Source: Nodularia sp034931045
Lineage (GTDB): Bacteria; Cyanobacteriota; Cyanobacteriia; Cyanobacteriales; Nostocaceae
DNA length: 64,000 nucleotides
NCBI RefSeq assembly: GCF_034931045.1
Contig: NZ_JAYGHH010000009.1
Coordinates: 62,001 to 126,000 of the forward strand
Direction of reading: 5' to 3'
Part shown: in pieces, positions 44,334-52,693 of the stretch
Position numbering within the stretch: the stretch's first letter is position 1
How the letters are laid out: every line of letters starts with the position of its first letter
Program-made: the position numbers and the translations under genes
The notes under the pieces: model-generated
Database searches by the model: none
What the model was told of the DNA's origin: nothing
The model's input: the letters and a program-made list of their open reading frames with translations, nothing else

Positions 44334-45683
44334 ATGACCAATTCCCGTCAAATAGCTTTTAATGCCTTGCGAGATGTTCACAAAGGGGCTTATGCTGATG
44401 TGGCTTTAAATAGAGTGCTACAAAAAGTTACCTTACCGAATCACGATCGCCGTTTGCTGACAGAATTAGTATATGGCAGTGTGAGAAGACAACGCACCCT
44501 TGATGCACTTATAGACCAACTGGCCACTAAAAAAGCTCACCAACAACCCAAAGACCTCCGCAGCATCCTACATCTAGGTTTATACCAACTGCGTTATCAA
44601 GAGCGTATCCCCGCTTCGGCGGCTGTAAACACCACTGTGGAACTAGCTAAGGAAAATGGCTTTTCTGGTCTAACGGGTTTTGTGAATGGTCTATTGCGGC
44701 AATACATCCGGTTAGCTCAGAAATTTCCAGAGCCTTTAAAGTTACCGGAAAATCCGGTGGAACGTTTGGGAATTTTACACAGTTTTCCCGATTGGATTAT
44801 TCAGGTTTGGTTAGACCAATTGGATTTGGTGGAGACAGAAAATCTCTGTGATTGGATGAACCAAACACCGACAATTGATTTGCGAATTAATCCCCTGCGG
44901 ACTTCTATTGAGGAAGTGGAAACGGCTTTGGGGTCGGCGGAAATTTTAACGAGGCGGGTTCCCAATTTACCCCAAGCTTTAAGATTAATTGGGAGTACTG
45001 GCGCAATTCAAAATCTACCCGGATTTAACGAGGGTTGGTGGTCTGTACAAGATGTTAGCGCTCAACTGGTGGGTTATTTACTCAATCCCCAACCCGGTGA
45101 GGTGGTGATTGATGCTTGTGCTGCACCAGGGGGGAAAACTACCCATATTGCTGAATTAATGGGGGATCAGGGGGAAATATGGGCTGGCGATCGCACTGCG
45201 TCCCGATTGCGTAAACTCAAAGAAAATGCTCAACGACTGCATTTACACTCTATTCAAATTTGTACAGGCGATAGTCGTAATTTACCGCAATTTTACAATA
45301 CAGGCGATCGCGTCTTACTCGATGCCCCATGCTCTGGTTTAGGAACCCTACACCGCCACGCCGATGCACGTTGGCGACAAACACCAGAATCTGTCCAGGA
45401 ACTGGCAATTTTGCAAACAGAACTGATTTCACAAACATCAAAATTTGTCAAACCCGGAGGTGTTCTTGTTTATGCCACTTGTACGTTACATCCAGCCGAA
45501 AATGAAGGTGTGATTTCGACATTTTTAGCTAATCATCCCCAATGGCAAATTCAACCTCCTGGGGTTGATTCATTCTATTCTGGCTATTCCACACCCCAAG
45601 GCTGGCTTAAAGTCTGGCCTCATCGACAGAACATGGATGGCTTTTTTATGGTGCGCTTAAGAAAAGCCAACGATTCCGAATGA
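44334..45683 (+). CDS. rsmB: 16S rRNA (cytosine-967 C5) methyltransferase
   Basis: S-adenosylmethionine-dependent RNA m5C methyltransferase (RsmB/Sun). An N-terminal NusB-like RNA-binding domain (about 1-140, RQIAFNALRDV) is followed by the methyltransferase fold: SAM motif VIDACAAPGGKTTHIAEL, motif IV DAPCSGLGTLHRH and motif VI YATCTLHPAENEG with the two functional cysteines. The start is the ATG at 44334; the TTG at 44277 would add 19 residues encoded by repeat DNA. Followed by a TerB-like gene 58 bp later. Confidence 0.94.
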   Translation: MTNSRQIAFNALRDVHKGAYADVALNRVLQKVTLPNHDRRLLTELVYGSVRRQRTLDALIDQLATKKAHQQPKDLRSILHLGLYQLRYQERIPASAAVNTTVELAKENGFSGLTGFVNGLLRQYIRLAQKFPEPLKLPENPVERLGILHSFPDWIIQVWLDQLDLVETENLCDWMNQTPTIDLRINPLRTSIEEVETALGSAEILTRRVPNLPQALRLIGSTGAIQNLPGFNEGWWSVQDVSAQLVGYLLNPQPGEVVIDACAAPGGKTTHIAELMGDQGEIWAGDRTASRLRKLKENAQRLHLHSIQICTGDSRNLPQFYNTGDRVLLDAPCSGLGTLHRHADARWRQTPESVQELAILQTELISQTSKFVKPGGVLVYATCTLHPAENEGVISTFLANHPQWQIQPPGVDSFYSGYSTPQGWLKVWPHRQNMDGFFMVRLRKANDSE

Positions 45684-45741
45684 ATACTGTTTGTGATTGT
45701 ACTATTTTGTTGAAGCCCCGAATCTACCGGAAGAGGCAGCA

Positions 45742-46164
45742 ATGGTTACTGATTCCCATGTGAAAAACTTAGTTAAAATTTTGATTGGTGCGGCTTGGAT
45801 TGATGGTAAAATCCAGCCTGAAGAACGGCAATATCTGCGGGAAATAGCTCAAGCAAAGGGTTTGGCCACAGACCCAGAAATTAAGCCTTGGCTATACGAA
45901 TTGGTTCCTGTGCGACCACAAGAATGTTATGCTTGGGTCGAAGAATATTTAGGCGATCGCCCCAGCCTGGAAGATTGCGAAAATCTCATTGAGGCTATTA
46001 GTGGATTAATTTACAGTGATGGCGAAGTGGCCGTGGAAGAAGCACGTCTTCTCACAAAACTACAAGAGTTAACAAAGCTTAATGAATCTACTCAACCCGC
46101 TTATACAGCTTTGCTGAAGCAAATTCAAAAGCTTTATCGTCGCTGGGTTGATGTCCAAAACTAA
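45742..46164 (+). CDS. TerB-like (tellurite-resistance/DjlA N-terminal fold) protein
   Basis: All-helical TerB-type domain with two similar halves: VKILIGAAWIDGKIQPEE and AISGLIYSDGEVAVEE, each ending in the Asp-Gly-x-(I/V)-x-x-x-Glu pattern that may bind a divalent metal. Cyanobacterial members are common and not tied to tellurite. The start is placed at the ATG at 45742 with GGAAGAGG upstream; the TTG at 45697 is disfavoured. Confidence 0.75.
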   Translation: MVTDSHVKNLVKILIGAAWIDGKIQPEERQYLREIAQAKGLATDPEIKPWLYELVPVRPQECYAWVEEYLGDRPSLEDCENLIEAISGLIYSDGEVAVEEARLLTKLQELTKLNESTQPAYTALLKQIQKLYRRWVDVQN

Positions 46165-46172
46165 AACCAGAG

Positions 46173-46349
46173 TTATCAGTTATCAGTTATCAGTCACGAG
46201 ACATAACTGGGTTTAACGTCCCCCAGTATATCGGCGTTAATTGACAATTGAAAACATAACCCAAAGCCGATTATTCATAGGCGTTGATGGCGGTTATAAA
46301 TCCCCCACCTTATGCCTTGATAACTGTTAACTGTTAACTGTTCACTGAT
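46173..46349. repeat. Repeat-bounded element, longer copy
   Basis: Starts with three TTATCAG heptamers and ends with TAACTGT/TTCACTGATT heptamers in the opposite orientation, that is, inverted STRR ends. It shares GAGACATAA(C/T)TGGGTTTAA and CCCCCA with 62352-62447 and contains an extra 82 bp lying between two CCCCCA direct repeats (46220-46225 and 46302-46307). Confidence 0.6.
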
Positions 46350-46577
46350 TTAAGACTTCGGTTCACCCACTCCCGGAGTTTCTTCTTTTTCAACTTTAGG
46401 GACAAAATCAGGACGGTCTTTGCTTTCCCAGCCAGCAGGTCGTTTGGAATTATACCAAGCGATAGAACCAATAGTGACAGCAGCAATAAAACCAACTACA
46501 TACACCAAAGTAAAAGCCAAAGGAAAATGGGAACCTCGTGCTGCGGCTTCAGCAGCTGTTTGCATCAATAAATTCAT
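46350..46577 (-). CDS. Small single-pass membrane protein, possibly Psb35-like
   Basis: 75 residues: short Ala-rich N-terminus, one membrane helix (about 20-41) and a polar tail with KRPAGWESKDRPDFVPKVE, ending in Gly-Glu-Pro-Lys-Ser. The pattern is like a conserved small thylakoid protein of cyanobacteria, and the photosystem II assembly factor Psb35 is a possibility from memory, not verified. The start may be Met1 or Met5. Its TAA stop abuts the repeat element at 46173-46349. Confidence 0.65.
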   Translation of the reverse strand: MNLLMQTAAEAAARGSHFPLAFTLVYVVGFIAAVTIGSIAWYNSKRPAGWESKDRPDFVPKVEKEETPGVGEPKS

Positions 46578-46777
46578 GAGTATATTATCCTACTGTGATC
46601 AACATTACTTAAGACACTATAGAAAGAGCGTATCACTTACCTCCACCTCAAGTTTGAATAACTTGATGTCATCTGGGAGATATTAGCTTATAGAACTAGA
46701 CTTTCTTTGATCAAGGACATCAGCACCAAACCTGTAAACCATCCATAAAATAGAGTGAATAGTCCATTACCGTCAAT

Positions 46778-47191
46778 ATGACTCACTACCAAAAATTACT
46801 AAAAATTTCTACTACGGGCAAAAACTTTCAGAATATCACTGCCAAAATTGCTGCCACAGTTGCAGAGTCTGGAGTGGAAACGGGTCTTTGTACTTTGTTT
46901 TTGCGCCATACTTCCGCCAGTTTAGTCATACAAGAAAATGCCGACCCCGATGTACTGGTGGATTTAGCCAACTTTATGGCCAAATTAGTCCCAGAATCAG
47001 GTAAATATATCCACGATGCGGAAGGTGCAGACGATATGCCAGCACATATCCGCACAGCACTTACCCATACTTCTGAACATATTCCTATAAATCGTGGTCA
47101 TTTGGTGTTGGGAACCTGGCAAGGCATTTATATTTGGGAACATCGTCAGCGTAGTCATACGAGAGAATTAGTTATCCACATTTCTGATTAG
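46778..47191 (+). CDS. YjbQ / UPF0047 family protein
   Basis: Small beta-rich protein of a widespread family; the E. coli member YjbQ has weak thiamine-phosphate synthase activity, but the true role is unknown. Signature residues: LFLRHTSASLVIQENADPDV, then HTSEHIPINRGHLVLG and GTWQGIYIWEHR, with conserved His residues likely binding phosphate or metal. 137 residues, normal length. ATG start. Followed 42 bp later by an unknown gene whose start codon lies in an STRR. Confidence 0.9.
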   Translation: MTHYQKLLKISTTGKNFQNITAKIAATVAESGVETGLCTLFLRHTSASLVIQENADPDVLVDLANFMAKLVPESGKYIHDAEGADDMPAHIRTALTHTSEHIPINRGHLVLGTWQGIYIWEHRQRSHTRELVIHISD

Positions 47192-47215
47192 GGAACAGGG
47201 GGAAGAATAAAATTG

Positions 47216-47240
47216 CCTAATGACCAATGACCAATGACAA
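47216..47240. repeat. Short STRR (AATGACC) containing a start codon
   Basis: Three heptamers, each with an ATG. Because the period is 7, the three ATGs fall in three different frames and only the last (47234) opens the downstream gene. Confidence 0.75.
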
Positions 47241-47968
47241 ATCACCTTTTTCAATGCCTGGACGAGATTTTAGTCCAAGAGTCTGTTAATCCATTAACTC
47301 TCAATCCCCATCAGACTTTAATCACCAATTTTGTAGAACTGGAAAACTTAATTACTGCCAGCATCACAGACCAGAAATTTATTGTCGCCTTGCGGGATAA
47401 TTTGGAAATTATAATTTATGCCCAGGTGCAGAACTTCCCAGAAAATATCTTCTGGGATTTTGATTTCATGGTGGGTAGTATGGTCAGACAGGCTTTGGTC
47501 GCAGATGAAGGTGCTATTGCTTTTTTAGAATGCTTTAGTCACAAAATGGTCGTGCTGATAGAGTTATTCGGCATTAAAAAAGAAATTCGCTTCCGCTACG
47601 TTCACGATTTTATGTATGGGTTTGATTGGGCAAGATGGGTACAAAAAGAACCACAAACTCGCTCAAATTCAGAGCCTTTTAGCTTGATGTTTTTAGATGA
47701 TTTGCTGATGAAGGGTGAAAAACTGATCAAACACATTAATTATGGTCAGGTAACATCTTATAATCTGGGGAATACAGGATACCGTAATCCCTTCGACTTT
47801 TCCCGTGAACCAGAAGATGAACACCTGCTGCTAACTTCTCTGGCTAAAGAAAAACTTATCCCCGTGGAAGCATGGAATTGGGATACTAGCCCCGTGTGGA
47901 ACAAACCTTTTCAAGAAATGCGCCAGCAGTTAGCATTAAAGTTAAAGATTCAACCCCAAAAACACTAA
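47234..47968 (+). CDS. Conserved-type unknown protein, coupled to an SDR
   Basis: 244 residues, soluble, rich in aromatic and acidic residues, no signal or recognised domain. Notable stretches are ENIFWDFDFMVGSMVRQAL and HDFMYGFDWARWVQKE, with many His/Asp/Trp residues. The start is the third ATG in a heptamer repeat, with no good SD. Its TAA stop (47966-47968) overlaps the ATG of the next gene by one base, so the pair is translationally coupled. The partner is a Rossmann-fold protein; a shared metabolic or thylakoid role is inference. Confidence 0.7.
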   Translation: MTNHLFQCLDEILVQESVNPLTLNPHQTLITNFVELENLITASITDQKFIVALRDNLEIIIYAQVQNFPENIFWDFDFMVGSMVRQALVADEGAIAFLECFSHKMVVLIELFGIKKEIRFRYVHDFMYGFDWARWVQKEPQTRSNSEPFSLMFLDDLLMKGEKLIKHINYGQVTSYNLGNTGYRNPFDFSREPEDEHLLLTSLAKEKLIPVEAWNWDTSPVWNKPFQEMRQQLALKLKIQPQKH

Positions 47969-48627
47969 TGAAAGCATTTGTAGCCGGAGCAACAGGTGAA
48001 ACAGGTCGCCGCATTATCCAAGAGTTAAGAGCGCGAAATATTCCCGTGCGGGCTTTGGTAAGGGATGTAGAGAAAGCTAGGGCTATTTTACCTCCTGATG
48101 TTGAGTTAATTGTGGGCGATGTCTTAGAACCAGAAAGCCTCAATGTAGCATTAGGAGATAGTACAGTCTTACTGTGTGCTACTGGTGCTAAACCCAGTTT
48201 TGACCCCACTGGCCCCTATAAAGTCGATTTTGAAGGGACTAAGAATTTAGTTGATGCTGCTAAGTCCAAAGGAATTGAGCATTTTGTCTTTGTTTCTTCT
48301 TTGTGTGTTTCCCAGTTATTTCATCCCTTGAACTTGTTTTGGTTGATTTTGGTGTGGAAAAAACAAGCGGAGGAGTATATTCAAAAAAGTGGTTTAACTT
48401 ACACAATCGTCCGCCCTGGTGGTTTAAAAAATGAAGATAACTCTGATGCCATTGTGATGCAGAGTGCTGATACCTTATTCGATGGTAGTATTCCTCGGCA
48501 AAAAGTAGCCCAGGTTGCTGTTGAGTCTCTGTTTGAGCCAGCCTCACGAAATAAAGTGGTTGAGGTGGTGGCTAAACCAGAAGCGCCCTCCAAAAACTTA
48601 GGAGAATTATTCGCTAATGTTGCTTAA
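47968..48627 (+). CDS. Atypical SDR, NAD(P)H-binding Rossmann protein
   Basis: 219-residue atypical short-chain dehydrogenase (SDR_a5-like, related to the plant Tic62 and bacterial YwnB/NmrA groups). The dinucleotide motif is VAGATGETGRR at 4-14, followed by VRALVRD, which suggests NADP preference through Arg, and VGDVLEPESL. The catalytic Tyr-x-x-x-Lys is absent, as normal for this group, so it may be a redox sensor or chaperone. The start ATG at 47968 overlaps the preceding stop; an in-frame longer reading from 47896 is rejected. Confidence 0.88.
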   Translation: MKAFVAGATGETGRRIIQELRARNIPVRALVRDVEKARAILPPDVELIVGDVLEPESLNVALGDSTVLLCATGAKPSFDPTGPYKVDFEGTKNLVDAAKSKGIEHFVFVSSLCVSQLFHPLNLFWLILVWKKQAEEYIQKSGLTYTIVRPGGLKNEDNSDAIVMQSADTLFDGSIPRQKVAQVAVESLFEPASRNKVVEVVAKPEAPSKNLGELFANVA

Positions 48628-48710
48628 TTACGGAAGCAGTTTGTTTGTGAACTTTGCCGAAATAAGTGCGTCAATGATTATTGTTTAGGGAAGAGCAAAT
48701 TTGAAGGAGT

Positions 48711-49424
48711 TTGACACTGAAAAGCTTTAAACTCAAAGATTTTAAACTCAAAGGCGTTGAGCCTCTGATTGGCCCGATCGCCGCATTGCTTGGTTTGGTC
48801 TATTTGTTACAGTGGTACGTACATGGTTCATTGCGATCGCCTAGTGATCCTGTATTTAGAGTCCAACAGCCGCCTTTAGTTATGCAAGGAGGTGATCCTC
48901 ATATCCGGGCTTTGATGCGAACCATCTCAGCCAGTGAAGCTAATGGTAATCGTCCTTATTCTCTTTTGTATGGTGGACAGCAGGTTAATAACCTCAGCCG
49001 TCATCCAGAGATATGTGTCACCATTGTCACAGGGCCAAATAAGGGCAATTGTTCAACTGCGGCTGGAAGATATCAAATAATCAATAATACTTGGTTTGAA
49101 ATTGCTCCTCGCTATCATCCCAACCCTCCGATGCAAATGATGTTTTGGTCTGCTTATAGTTTTGAAGCTGAGTATCAAGACGTTGTAGTTTACCGTTGGT
49201 TAAATGATCCAAAAGTTTGGGGAACTGATATTTCTCAACTATTACAAAAGGGAAAAATTAATGATGTTTTGCGGCGACTTTCTCCCACTTGGACTAGTCT
49301 GGGATACGGTATAGAAACTAATTCAATTAGTAGTTCTTTGCCTAAGATTTATGAAAAAATGTTGAAAGAGGAATTAAAGGCTGCTAATCAACCAGCATCT
49401 ACAACTACGACCCCTCAGCGTTAA
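48711..49424 (+). CDS. Membrane-anchored GH104 lysozyme (lambda endolysin-like)
   Basis: Muramidase or lytic transglycosylase of glycoside hydrolase family 104. The catalytic Glu should be that of TISASEANGN (about residue 75). LLYGGQQVNNLSRHP, then NCSTAAGRYQIINNTWFEI match the phage lambda R-like fold. One N-terminal membrane helix (about 18-36) orients the domain to the periplasm, so this is a host cell-wall enzyme, not a phage lysis gene. The start is unclear: AAGGAG lies too close to the TTG at 48711, and six bases later a CTG has ideal spacing. Lies downstream of the SDR gene on the same strand. Confidence 0.82.
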   Translation: MTLKSFKLKDFKLKGVEPLIGPIAALLGLVYLLQWYVHGSLRSPSDPVFRVQQPPLVMQGGDPHIRALMRTISASEANGNRPYSLLYGGQQVNNLSRHPEICVTIVTGPNKGNCSTAAGRYQIINNTWFEIAPRYHPNPPMQMMFWSAYSFEAEYQDVVVYRWLNDPKVWGTDISQLLQKGKINDVLRRLSPTWTSLGYGIETNSISSSLPKIYEKMLKEELKAANQPASTTTTPQR

Positions 49425-49481
49425 GTTCTAACTAACCACAGAGGCACAGAGAACACAGAGTTAGAGAGAAGAGGGGGAATT

Positions 49482-50306
49482 TTACATGGGGATGGGATTA
49501 GTTAAAAAATCTTTAATATTTTTCACAAATTCTTTAGTATTTTCTAAGTGAATATTATGCCCAGCATGATTAATGATTTTTAGCTGGGCAAATTTACATT
49601 GTTGAACTATTTCTGTATTGATATCTATAAACTTTTGATCATATTCCCCAGCTAACAATAGTAAAGGTGTTGTGTTTTGGCTGAGTTTGTTCCATAAAGC
49701 AGGTTGATTTCCAGTCCCCATTAATTGCAATGATTTAGTTAATTGAATAGGATTATTTTGCAATCGACTTTCTAACATGGTTGCAAATTTGGGATGATTT
49801 TTGATTGAGCCAAAAATTGGCTGGTTGTACCAATTTAGTAAAAAATTATAAAAATCTGCTTTGGTAATACTTCTGGCTAATTTTCTGGCTATTTGAGCAT
49901 CTCGTTTAACTCTTGTTAACCGTTCTATTTCTGTTGCTAAACCTGGGGATGCTGATTCTAGGACAACTTTAGCAAAACGCTTTGGAAAATGTAAAGTTAG
50001 ATATAAGGCTAATCTTCCACCCATTGAATAACCTACTAAGAAGCATTGATTAATTTTCAACTCGTCTAGGAGGTTAATTACAGCATGAGCAGTATTTGCC
50101 ATTGTATAGCATTCATCTCCACCCAATACTTGAGTTTTGCCATGTCCTGGTAAATCAACTGTTATAAAAGAAAATTCCCAAGCCAATAATTTTATAACTT
50201 GATCAAATTCATGAATATTACCAATAAAACCATGCAGAAACAAAATAACTGGTTTGTTTGAATCATTAACTAAACAATAGTGTAAATTATAATTTTGTGA
50301 TATCAT
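49482..50306 (-). CDS. menH: MenH, 2-succinyl-6-hydroxy-2,4-cyclohexadiene-1-carboxylate synthase
   Basis: Alpha/beta-hydrolase-fold enzyme that eliminates pyruvate in menaquinone/phylloquinone synthesis; in cyanobacteria phylloquinone serves photosystem I. Seen: FLHGFIGN oxyanion region, VDLPGHGKT, nucleophile Ser94 in VGYSMGGRLAL, the family-specific LESASPGL, and the Asp and His of GEYDQKF and NHAGHNIHLE. 274 residues. No other men gene is nearby. General hydrolases share the fold, but the ESASPGL and SMGGRLAL pair supports MenH. Confidence 0.85.
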   Translation of the reverse strand: MISQNYNLHYCLVNDSNKPVILFLHGFIGNIHEFDQVIKLLAWEFSFITVDLPGHGKTQVLGGDECYTMANTAHAVINLLDELKINQCFLVGYSMGGRLALYLTLHFPKRFAKVVLESASPGLATEIERLTRVKRDAQIARKLARSITKADFYNFLLNWYNQPIFGSIKNHPKFATMLESRLQNNPIQLTKSLQLMGTGNQPALWNKLSQNTTPLLLLAGEYDQKFIDINTEIVQQCKFAQLKIINHAGHNIHLENTKEFVKNIKDFLTNPIPM

Positions 50307-50469
50307 ATAAACAACTTCTGTATAGTGTTTCTTACTTTAGCCGTACTTGAACCAAATTTTATTTAAAATTAAAATGTTTTGCTAGGAAAATCACATTAGA
50401 TATTAATAATTGATTGATTTACCAAAAATGATGTGGATAAAATTGAATTAATTCACAGAAGTTTAAAAC

Positions 50470-52152
50470 TCAAATACCGTGACTTTTACCAATCACCCAA
50501 TTACGCCGGAAAAATCGGGCTAAGGCTGGTTCTTCTAAGGATAAATAAATGGGGCGACCGTGGGGACAGGTGCGGGGGTTGCGAGTCCGTTGCCATTGAT
50601 CTAATAATGTTTGCATTTCTGGCATAGTCATGGGTGTACCATTACGAATAGCACTGCGACAAGCAACGGCTACTTGGGCTACTTGTAAATCTCCTCCCCA
50701 ACTGAGTTCTAATATTGCGTCTGCACTGTCTTCTCGTTGTTGTAAAAGTGCGGGGATGGTGCGAATTGCCCAAAGTTGTTCGCCAAATGGTTCTATATCT
50801 AAACCAATTCTTTGCAGTTGTGATACTTGCGCTGGTGAGAGTTGATAAAGAATGATTGCCGGTTCAATGGGTACAAGTTGCCAGTTATCGCAGATTTGCT
50901 CATATAGTACTCGCTCATGGGCAATATGTTGTTCTACTAACCACATACCATTGGGATGTTCTACCACAATATAGGTGTTGCTCAGTTGCGCGATCGCTTT
51001 TAAAGAAAGCTGAGTATGATTATCTTCAGGGGGATGTTCAGGATTAATATGATAACCGCCTTTAGCTTCTGCGGCTTTGAGTAATTTACTCACTCTGGTG
51101 GTGTGGACAGATTCTTTGAGATTAGCTGCACTGATGCGGAGTGCTTGGTCAATTGCTTGGGTAATTTGTTCTTGCCAATAACCAATTTCATTCAGGTAAA
51201 TTTCGCTTTTGGCAGGGTTACGATTCCAGTTAATTTGGTCAGGGGCAATATTGAGATTTAATAAACAAATAGGATAGCGATCGCGTGGTAATGTTTTATG
51301 AAACGCTGATAACATTGTTTGCTCTAATTCTGGCAATTTCACCATGCGGCCATTAATTACTACCCGTACCCAATCAGGGCGGCGACGATGACATCTATCA
51401 GGTAATCCCACTACTAGACTAAGTGCTGAGTAGGAAGTTGCGATTTCTGAGAGTTGGGGGTTTGGTACTTTTAGTTTGACTTCTTGTAAGTCACCTTGTC
51501 GCACTTGGGGGAGAATTTGCGGTAGGAGTTGTCCGGTTGTAGCGGCGGCAGAGATGGTAAACCATTGGCGGTCATTTTGCCAAACTTGCCAAGTCACATG
51601 AGGATGACACAGGGCGATTTGTTGAATTGCTAATTGTACACCTCGCATTTGCTGGGCGGCTGTGGGCAAACCCTGACGACGCACGGCACAATTACCGAAG
51701 AGATTGGAGACTGTCACCACTGTACCAGGTGCGATCGCAGTGGCTTCAAATTCTACAGCTTGACCACCCTCACCATAAACAACTCGCCAGCCCACGTTTC
51801 CTGCTGCTGTCCGACTCAAAATTTCTAATTCTGCCAAAGTTGTCAAACTGTGTAGCGCTTCACCGCGAAAGCCCAAACTGTGAATCTTCCATAAATCTTC
51901 ACTAGAGCGAATTTTACTGGTACTGTGTGCCAATGCTGCTTGCTGTAAATCAAATTCGTCCATTCCGCAACCGTTATCTGTCACGCGAATGCGCCATTGC
52001 TGCGGCCAAAGAGAAACTACAATACGGGTTGCACCTGCGTCCAGGGAATTTTCCACCAATTCCCGCACCACAGAGGCTAAAGAGTCAATTACCTCTCCAG
52101 CTGTAATTAGATGTACAACTTCTGTTGGTAGAGCTTGAATAGTAGATGCCAT
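50470..52152 (-). CDS. mutL: DNA mismatch repair protein MutL
   Basis: GHKL ATPase that links MutS to strand incision. N-terminal ATPase motifs: ENSLDAGAT (catalytic Glu), DNGCGMDE, AHSTSKI and GFRGEALHS. The C-terminal endonuclease motif, normally DQHA(x2)E(x4)E, reads EQHIAHERVLYE here, with a conservative Asp-to-Glu change. The companion motifs ACRSAIRNG and CPHGRP are kept, so nicking activity is likely. 560 residues, somewhat short in the linker. Single gene, minus strand. Confidence 0.95.
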   Translation of the reverse strand: MASTIQALPTEVVHLITAGEVIDSLASVVRELVENSLDAGATRIVVSLWPQQWRIRVTDNGCGMDEFDLQQAALAHSTSKIRSSEDLWKIHSLGFRGEALHSLTTLAELEILSRTAAGNVGWRVVYGEGGQAVEFEATAIAPGTVVTVSNLFGNCAVRRQGLPTAAQQMRGVQLAIQQIALCHPHVTWQVWQNDRQWFTISAAATTGQLLPQILPQVRQGDLQEVKLKVPNPQLSEIATSYSALSLVVGLPDRCHRRRPDWVRVVINGRMVKLPELEQTMLSAFHKTLPRDRYPICLLNLNIAPDQINWNRNPAKSEIYLNEIGYWQEQITQAIDQALRISAANLKESVHTTRVSKLLKAAEAKGGYHINPEHPPEDNHTQLSLKAIAQLSNTYIVVEHPNGMWLVEQHIAHERVLYEQICDNWQLVPIEPAIILYQLSPAQVSQLQRIGLDIEPFGEQLWAIRTIPALLQQREDSADAILELSWGGDLQVAQVAVACRSAIRNGTPMTMPEMQTLLDQWQRTRNPRTCPHGRPIYLSLEEPALARFFRRNWVIGKSHGI

Positions 52153-52301
52153 AAATTAAAGTGTAGGCTATGAGCCAATTACTAAATACAATAAGCATTT
52201 TTATTTACATTTCCACAGAATTTTTGATTAATTGTAAAGAAACTCAAGTTCTAGAAGTATTGTTGATAGATTGCTTGTAAGGTTATCCGCAAGAAAAGGT
52301 T

Positions 52302-52637
52302 ATGATTAGTGATTTAGTTGCTGAAGTTCATGATCTAAAATTTCGTTTGGAATGGGGACAACCAGCGTTTACAATCATCGATGTGCGCGATCGCCACACT
52401 TACAATTACAATCGCATCACTGGGGCCATCCAAATGCCCTTAGATGAATTGGTAAAACGCGCCAAATCTGCACTACACCCAGAACGCCATATTTATATAT
52501 ATGGTGACAGCGACACACAAGCCGGCTATGCTGTGCAATTATTACGAGCTGCTGGGTTTATTCATGCCACTGTCATCAGAGGTGGTATCACAGCCTGGAA
52601 AATAGTTGGTGGCGCTACAGAAGGCGTAGCTGCTTAA
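52302..52637 (+). CDS. Rhodanese-fold protein lacking the active-site cysteine
   Basis: 111-residue single rhodanese domain: FTIIDVRDRHTYNYNRITGA start region and GYAVQLLRAAGF, RGGITAWK end region. In active sulfurtransferases a Cys follows the central strand (VVYC); here it is IYIYGDSDTQAG with no Cys, and the protein contains none at all. Therefore no persulfide chemistry; probably a binding or regulatory domain. ATG start after AAGAAAAGG. Divergent from mutL. Confidence 0.85.
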   Translation: MISDLVAEVHDLKFRLEWGQPAFTIIDVRDRHTYNYNRITGAIQMPLDELVKRAKSALHPERHIYIYGDSDTQAGYAVQLLRAAGFIHATVIRGGITAWKIVGGATEGVAA

Positions 52638-52693
52638 AACTTCCCCCACTGCATACACATTAAAAACCTCTGCGTACCTCCTCCCTGACCAAC

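Noticed and set aside
48711..49424. Prophage lysis gene
   Set aside because: The GH104 domain is phage-like, but it has a membrane anchor and no holin, integrase or structural phage gene is nearby.
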